Below are positions 44,428 to 48,631 of a stretch of 48,631 nt of DNA, one piece after another. The notes below the pieces were generated by a model. That model saw only the letters and a list, made by a program, of their open reading frames with translations, ran no database searches and had not been told where the DNA came from. This DNA comes from Fidelibacterota bacterium UBA6531 (lineage in GTDB: Bacteria; Fidelibacterota; Marinisomatia; Marinisomatales; TCS55), in assembly GCA_002436185.1 (NCBI GenBank), contig DJKX01000005.1:1-48631 (forward strand), read 5' to 3'. The position numbers and the translations under genes were made by a program. Numbering within the stretch: position 1 is the first letter of the stretch; each line of letters starts with the position of its first letter.

Positions 44428-45399
44428 ATGATGAAGAAATATTTATTCATTTTAACAACAGTCAGTATGGTATGGATATCCTGTACTGATTCACAAAATC
44501 AGAAAGAGGATGATATCTCACAACTAATGAGGTTGATGGAAAATGATGTCGTCCTAAATTTGGATTTATTAGATACTGAAGGCGCAATGGATGAAGAATA
44601 TTCTGATGGATTGGATACAGATGGCGGATTGAAAGTCATGGCGGATACGCTCTGGCCTAATTCAGATTATAGGCTTCGCATGGGAAGACATATTACCGAT
44701 CGAGAAAGAACCTTTTCATTTGATGTACAGGATGATACAGCCTATGCGGAAATGTACCGTTCAATAAGTGGCAACTTTTATGTGGTTGCTTTCGATTCTA
44801 ACCATACAATGGTGGACTCATTCGTTAAGGCATTTTCTGAAGAATTTGAACGGCGTGTTCGTTTTGTGCGTACGGACAGTTCCAGTCATCGTCCCTGGAG
44901 AATAGAAGGAATAACTCTCGGAACCGGCGGTGCAGGAACTAAAGTAAGGATTACAGATTTGTCTTTCTACACGGCGGATGGAAGTGATGCATTATTTAAT
45001 TATACCGCCGATAATGTAAGTGAAGTGTTTATACCCAGAAATAATCTTCCCACATTTAATCCCGGCGACACACTGCGCATTGAACTAACAGTAGAAAATG
45101 ATGATCCTGTTTTCGATTTGGGAGATATGGATAGCGGGGAGAAAGTTCATATGCACTATGGACGAGGACGAGGTGAACGTGCTCGCAGGCGATTGAATGA
45201 TGCAGGTGTATTTGGCGATGCTGTTGTAGAAAATAATGTTTTTACAAAACTCTGGCGGGCTCATATTATTGGTCCGAATCATGTAGCCCGAGTGTTTAAT
45301 ATGCACTATGATCTTATTGATAACGCCACTCTGTTTATAAGCGATGGTGGATACAATACGGCTGTGTGGTCGTTGCCATATAAAATCGTACAACCTTAA
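44428..45399 (+). CDS. Lipoprotein of sigma operon, unknown function
   Basis: 323 residues; an ATG at 44431 is equally possible, both following AAGGA. The signal segment ends TVSMVWISC, a lipobox-like cysteine at about position 19, with a CTDSQNQ start of the mature part. The rest is acidic and beta-rich, with an unusual His/Arg stretch (VHMHYGRGRGERARRR). No family is recognised. Being the last gene of the sigma operon, 21 bases after the Spy-like gene, it may be a sensor part or a target. A hairpin terminator follows. Confidence 0.65.
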   Translation: MMKKYLFILTTVSMVWISCTDSQNQKEDDISQLMRLMENDVVLNLDLLDTEGAMDEEYSDGLDTDGGLKVMADTLWPNSDYRLRMGRHITDRERTFSFDVQDDTAYAEMYRSISGNFYVVAFDSNHTMVDSFVKAFSEEFERRVRFVRTDSSSHRPWRIEGITLGTGGAGTKVRITDLSFYTADGSDALFNYTADNVSEVFIPRNNLPTFNPGDTLRIELTVENDDPVFDLGDMDSGEKVHMHYGRGRGERARRRLNDAGVFGDAVVENNVFTKLWRAHIIGPNHVARVFNMHYDLIDNATLFISDGGYNTAVWSLPYKIVQP

Positions 45400-45420
45400 A
45401 CTATTATTAAAACGTTCTTC

Positions 45421-45456
45421 AAAAATGCCTTGTCAATTTTATTGCGGGGCATTTTT
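45421..45456 (+). terminator. Rho-independent terminator of the sigma operon
   Basis: AAAAATGCC (45421-45429) pairs with GGCATTTTT (45448-45456), 9 pairs. Inside, CAAT and ATTG can pair around TTT. The T run lies within and just after the 3' arm. The A run on the other side makes it usable from both strands. Confidence 0.75.
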
Positions 45457-45496
45457 GGTTTATAAATAGTATAAAAGACAATTAATTTCTTTTCAT

Positions 45497-46561
45497 ATGG
45501 ATAAGCAGAAAATATACAATTTCAGTGCCGGACCGGCAGTATTACCAGATGGCGTTATAAAACAAGCGGCAGAAGCAACTGTGAATTATAATGGTCATGG
45601 TATGAGCATTTTGGAAATGAGTCACAGGTCTGCTCCCATTGTGGACTTGGTAACTGAAACTCGGCAGCTCATACGTCAATTGCTGAATGTACCTGAAAAT
45701 TACAAAGTCTTATTTTTACAGGGCGGCGCCAGTCTCCAGTTTTCCATGATTCCTATGAATATACTTAAAAATGGAGAAACTGCTGATTATACGGAAACTG
45801 GTGTTTGGTCAGTAAAAGCCATAAAAGAAGCCCAGCGCTATGGAAATGTGAATGTAGTGTGTTCATCGAAAGAATCAGTTTATAATCATATTCCAAAAGA
45901 TATTGAACTGAGTGCGAATCAAGTTTATCTACACATTACATCTAATAACACTATTTACGGTACACAATGGCAAAAATTTCCTGATGCTAATGGATTCATG
46001 GTGGGGGATATGAGTTCGGATATTTTTAGTCGCCCTTTAGATGTAAGCAAGTTCGGAGTCATATACGCAGGCGCACAGAAAAACATGGGACCTGCTGGGG
46101 TTACTATGGTTATAATTCGTGAAGATCTAATTGGAAGATCCGGACGTGATGTGCCCTCCATGCTGGACTTTGCCATTCATGCAGATAAGGATTCCATGTT
46201 TAATACTCCGCCAGTATTTGCCATTTATGTAGTCAACAGGACATTACACTGGCTGCAGAAGTTGGGCGGGGTGGAAGCGATGCATGAGCAAAATAAATCC
46301 AAGGCAAAACTGCTCTACGATGAAATTGAACGAAATCCACTTTTTACAAGTCCTATTGCAGAAGAGGATCGTTCATTGATGAATGTACCGTTTATTTTTG
46401 CTGATGAGGGAGATGAAACACACTTTTTGAATTATTGCTCTGAACGTGGAATGGTTACATTAAAAGGCCATCGGTCCGTGGGCGGATTTAGAGCATCTAT
46501 TTATAATGCCATGCCTGTAGAAGGCGTACAAGCATTGGTACAGGCAATGCAAGATTATTAG
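45497..46561 (+). CDS. serC: Phosphoserine aminotransferase
   Basis: PLP enzyme of serine synthesis, converting 3-phosphohydroxypyruvate to phosphoserine. 354 residues (E. coli 362). Start NFSAGPAVLPDGVI, SILEMSHRS, LFLQGGASLQF, and the PLP lysine K195 in YAGAQKNMGPAG are all in place. C-terminal LKGHRSVGGFRASIYNA is the expected substrate-binding motif. No strong ribosome-binding site; a short AT-rich region after the terminator must hold its promoter. Other serine genes (serA, serB) are not in the window. Confidence 0.96.
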   Translation: MDKQKIYNFSAGPAVLPDGVIKQAAEATVNYNGHGMSILEMSHRSAPIVDLVTETRQLIRQLLNVPENYKVLFLQGGASLQFSMIPMNILKNGETADYTETGVWSVKAIKEAQRYGNVNVVCSSKESVYNHIPKDIELSANQVYLHITSNNTIYGTQWQKFPDANGFMVGDMSSDIFSRPLDVSKFGVIYAGAQKNMGPAGVTMVIIREDLIGRSGRDVPSMLDFAIHADKDSMFNTPPVFAIYVVNRTLHWLQKLGGVEAMHEQNKSKAKLLYDEIERNPLFTSPIAEEDRSLMNVPFIFADEGDETHFLNYCSERGMVTLKGHRSVGGFRASIYNAMPVEGVQALVQAMQDY

Positions 46562-46577
46562 ATCTAATATTTTGGTA

Positions 46578-48200
46578 ATGAAAAACCATTACTATTTAAA
46601 AAAGATATTACTATCCATATCGATAATTTTCTGCCAAAATATTGATCCCAATATCGCGTTTGATCAGAAGGTATCATCCGTCTCTGCTATTGATTGGTTG
46701 AAAACAGATAATATAGATGTGCATGAAGTGATCTATAATTATCAGCCACAAATTGAATATGCACTTGTGTGGCGCGTTCGGGCGATACGCACATATTCAG
46801 CATTGAGTGAAAAATCAGTTCTAAAAGCTTCTGATATTAATTATCTAAACTATGCCGCTAACAGGTATAAGGACTTACGAGAAAGATTGCTTGAAGGCAT
46901 CGCTCGATTTGCTCCATTAACCAACGAAAATGTCAAACTTATTATCAATGATTCTAGTCCTTCGATTTTCTATCAAAAGAAGAAAGTAAGACAACTGTTT
47001 AGTGGAAAATCAACGGAGATTATTCAGATCAATCCTAGAGATGAAGTTGGCAAGTCAGTAATAAAAAAAGTAAAACTGGGATTAACATTTGCATTGTTAC
47101 TTTACGACAATTATCTGGTGGCAGTGGCACCGTACGAAGAACACAACAAACTTCGCTATATAATCAATGAGTCTGGAATTGATCCGGAAGTGGAAGGCTA
47201 TTTGCGCATTGTTTCAGAAAGCTATACGGACAGGAAAAAAATGCAGCGCTTGATTAAAGCAATCGAATTCATTTCCAAGATTGAACAGTGGGAGAGTGAT
47301 CATCCAAATTCTGGTTTAATGCAGAATGATCCGGATAACCAATACTTGAATATGATGATTTACGGCAGTCCATCTTATGGAGAAATTAGAAAGAACAGTT
47401 CTCAAGAAACTGAATCAATATTTTCAATAAACAGAATCAATATTTTTAGAAATATAATTGAAGATAATATTCGCTTAATCAGCAGTGACGCAACCAATCT
47501 AGTGAGTAAAATGTTTGGAAATGCTGCCGGTATAATTGTAGCTCGGAGAGGTAAGATGGATGAATTACCCAAGGAAAAACAATCTGAAATTATTGTAAAT
47601 ATGCAACCTCTCGATATTTTACTGGAAAAAGCACCATTTCGATTAACAGATCACTTAATTCCCGGTTATTGGTCCCACGTTGCATTATGGTCAGGTACAG
47701 AAAATGAGTTGAGAGAATTAGGTGTGTGGGATGAACTACCCACTATCTATAATGAAGCGAAAGAAAAATACCATTACTCGGGACCGGATTTTCAGGAAGC
47801 AATACGCAATGGACATATGGTGATCGAAGCATTGCGTCCTGGAGTTCAAATAAATACACTGCAGCATTTTTTAAATATTGACGATCTAGGAGTGATCCGA
47901 TATAATGGATTAACCATTGAAAATAAACGATCATATTTATTAAATGCTTTCTCACAAATTGGCAAAAGCTATGATTTCAACTTTGATGTTGAATCCAAAA
48001 ATGAGATTGTATGTTCGGAACTCATTTACATTTCATTCGATGATCTGGATTGGAATACATCAAAAACAGCTGGCCGTTATACCATTTCACCTGATAATGT
48101 TGCTCAAAAACTATTAGATGATAATATGGATCCGGTGTTGCTATATATTAATGGTGAAGAATTAATAGAAAATCTTGGTACCGTGTTTCCTATAGAATAA
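46578..48200 (+). CDS. YiiX-like permuted papain-fold protein with large N-terminal region
   Basis: 540 residues from the ATG at 46578 (a TTG two codons earlier is possible). The signal peptide covers about 1-20. The C-terminal third (about 340-530) fits the YiiX/NlpC-P60 permuted amidase fold: histidine H367 in PGYWSHVALWSG, a YDFNFDVESKNEIVCSELIY segment with cysteine C479, in the His-first, Cys-later order of the permuted clan. The N-terminal 340 residues are unknown, helical and charged. Possible substrates are lipids or peptidoglycan. It stands 16 bases after serC and ends before a terminator. Confidence 0.75.
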   Translation: MKNHYYLKKILLSISIIFCQNIDPNIAFDQKVSSVSAIDWLKTDNIDVHEVIYNYQPQIEYALVWRVRAIRTYSALSEKSVLKASDINYLNYAANRYKDLRERLLEGIARFAPLTNENVKLIINDSSPSIFYQKKKVRQLFSGKSTEIIQINPRDEVGKSVIKKVKLGLTFALLLYDNYLVAVAPYEEHNKLRYIINESGIDPEVEGYLRIVSESYTDRKKMQRLIKAIEFISKIEQWESDHPNSGLMQNDPDNQYLNMMIYGSPSYGEIRKNSSQETESIFSINRINIFRNIIEDNIRLISSDATNLVSKMFGNAAGIIVARRGKMDELPKEKQSEIIVNMQPLDILLEKAPFRLTDHLIPGYWSHVALWSGTENELRELGVWDELPTIYNEAKEKYHYSGPDFQEAIRNGHMVIEALRPGVQINTLQHFLNIDDLGVIRYNGLTIENKRSYLLNAFSQIGKSYDFNFDVESKNEIVCSELIYISFDDLDWNTSKTAGRYTISPDNVAQKLLDDNMDPVLLYINGEELIENLGTVFPIE

Positions 48201-48219
48201 TAATGATCCAATAAATAAA

Positions 48220-48245
48220 AAAGCCCCCAAAATTACGGGGGCTTT
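48220..48245. terminator. Bidirectional rho-independent terminator
   Basis: AAAGCCCCC (48220-48228), an 8-base loop, and GGGGGCTTT (48237-48245). The stem has an A run before and a T run after, so it can end transcripts from both directions, serving the + strand YiiX-like gene and the minus strand Cys-rich gene. Confidence 0.88.
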
Positions 48246-48267
48246 AATCATGTTTGATTTTAATAAT

Positions 48268-48606
48268 TTATATTTTAGTACTGCTGGAAGATTTTGTGCA
48301 CTTTGTCTCGGCTTTATTGGAACATGCTTTTGCTTCTACTGTTTTGCAGCATGATTGGGATTTATTTTCTGATTGTTTGGCCTCCGCCTTTGCACATTGT
48401 GCAGCAGCTGAAGAGTTTTCACTGTTTTCATGATTGCATTTTGCAGAAGATTGTTTATCACATTTTTCACCATCTTCATGATTGCAATTTTCTACAGCAA
48501 CTTTAGTTTTGGAATCTTCTGAAGCATTATATCCGCTCACTAGTCCAATTGCACTTATAGCAATGATTAGTGCAAAGGATACAAGTTTGATTTTTCTTAT
48601 GTACAT
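48268..48606 (-). CDS. Secreted small Cys/Lys-rich protein, unknown function
   Basis: 112 residues. N-terminal signal peptide (about 1-25). The mature part is rich in Lys, Ser, Glu, Ala and Cys. Cysteines at 41, 49, 57, 71, 86, 87, 95 and 103 recur at roughly 8 or 14-15 residue spacing, and the motif CNHE appears twice (41-44 and 57-60). An AAAGGAATAATA ribosome-binding site precedes the ATG. Metal binding is plausible, but no known family is recognised. The promoter probably lies just beyond the window edge. Confidence 0.75.
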   Translation of the reverse strand: MYIRKIKLVSFALIIAISAIGLVSGYNASEDSKTKVAVENCNHEDGEKCDKQSSAKCNHENSENSSAAAQCAKAEAKQSENKSQSCCKTVEAKACSNKAETKCTKSSSSTKI

Positions 48607-48631
48607 TATTATTCCTTTAGGTTTGCATTAT

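Noticed and set aside
1..48631. CRISPR arrays, prophage, IS elements, attachment sites
   Set aside because: No repeat-spacer pattern, transposase, integrase or phage structural gene was seen anywhere in the window.

Overview
This is a low-GC stretch of chromosome from a Gram-negative, diderm bacterium. Several predicted lipoproteins, a predicted outer-membrane barrel, SecG and periplasmic proteins all point to two membranes. The mix of genes fits the Fibrobacteres-Chlorobi-Bacteroidetes side of the tree: a receiver/PEP-synthase-like protein of about 1000 residues, a DUF1343 (NamZ-type) protein, a UMF1-type MFS carrier, an ECF sigma operon, a NADP-type glutamate dehydrogenase and methylmalonyl-CoA epimerase. 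My best guess is a Marinimicrobia (SAR406)-like lineage. That is an inference from gene style, not something proved by the sequence. There are no phage, CRISPR, IS or conjugation genes; this is mostly core genome.

Layout. 1-4540: a truncated tRNA-Met, gdhA, and a convergent PEP-synthase-like protein with receiver domains. 4614-14819: a long, tightly packed + strand block holding comF, pgk, tpiA, secG, tRNA-Leu(GAG), a TPR protein, a HAD phosphatase, acpS, nnr, a VanZ-like protein, recN and murA, with many overlaps of a few bases. 14887-19537: trkA-trkH potassium uptake, then a crotonase and an L-Ala-D/L-Glu-type dipeptide epimerase. 19540-22941: a degenerate inverted repeat, methylmalonyl-CoA epimerase and polA. 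23005-26261: an unusual ABC ATPase, its permease, a nucleoside deoxyribosyltransferase-like protein and alanine racemase.

26428-33949 is the most accessory-looking part. A divergent SLC13-type anion carrier with a small membrane protein faces a + strand cluster of an SSS symporter, a DUF1343/NamZ-like protein, a predicted outer-membrane barrel and an MFS carrier. I read this cluster as a possible cell-wall-sugar or muropeptide uptake unit. 33960-39883: a methyltransferase, a promoter with a rod-like RNA or terminator, a thioesterase, a PEGA lipoprotein, leucyl aminopeptidase with a fresh internal duplication, an HD protein, RmuC and a lipoprotein. 39924-42881 (minus): a one-chain UvrD-type helicase with an Fe-S nuclease domain. 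42994-45456: an ECF sigma factor, a membrane anti-sigma candidate, a Spy/CpxP-like protein and a lipoprotein, ending in a terminator. 45497-48606: serC, a large YiiX-like papain-fold protein, a bidirectional terminator, and a secreted Cys/Lys-rich small protein on the minus strand.

Themes. Central metabolism (pgk, tpiA, gdhA, serC), cell-wall precursor making and recycling (murA, alr, dipeptide epimerase, DUF1343 protein), DNA repair (recN, polA, helicase-nuclease, rmuC) and envelope stress control. No single locus is clearly a new system. The best candidates are the sigma/acidic anti-sigma/basic Spy-like operon, the SSS-NamZ-barrel cluster, the receiver-bearing PEP-synthase-like protein, and the ABC ATPase with three altered catalytic loops.
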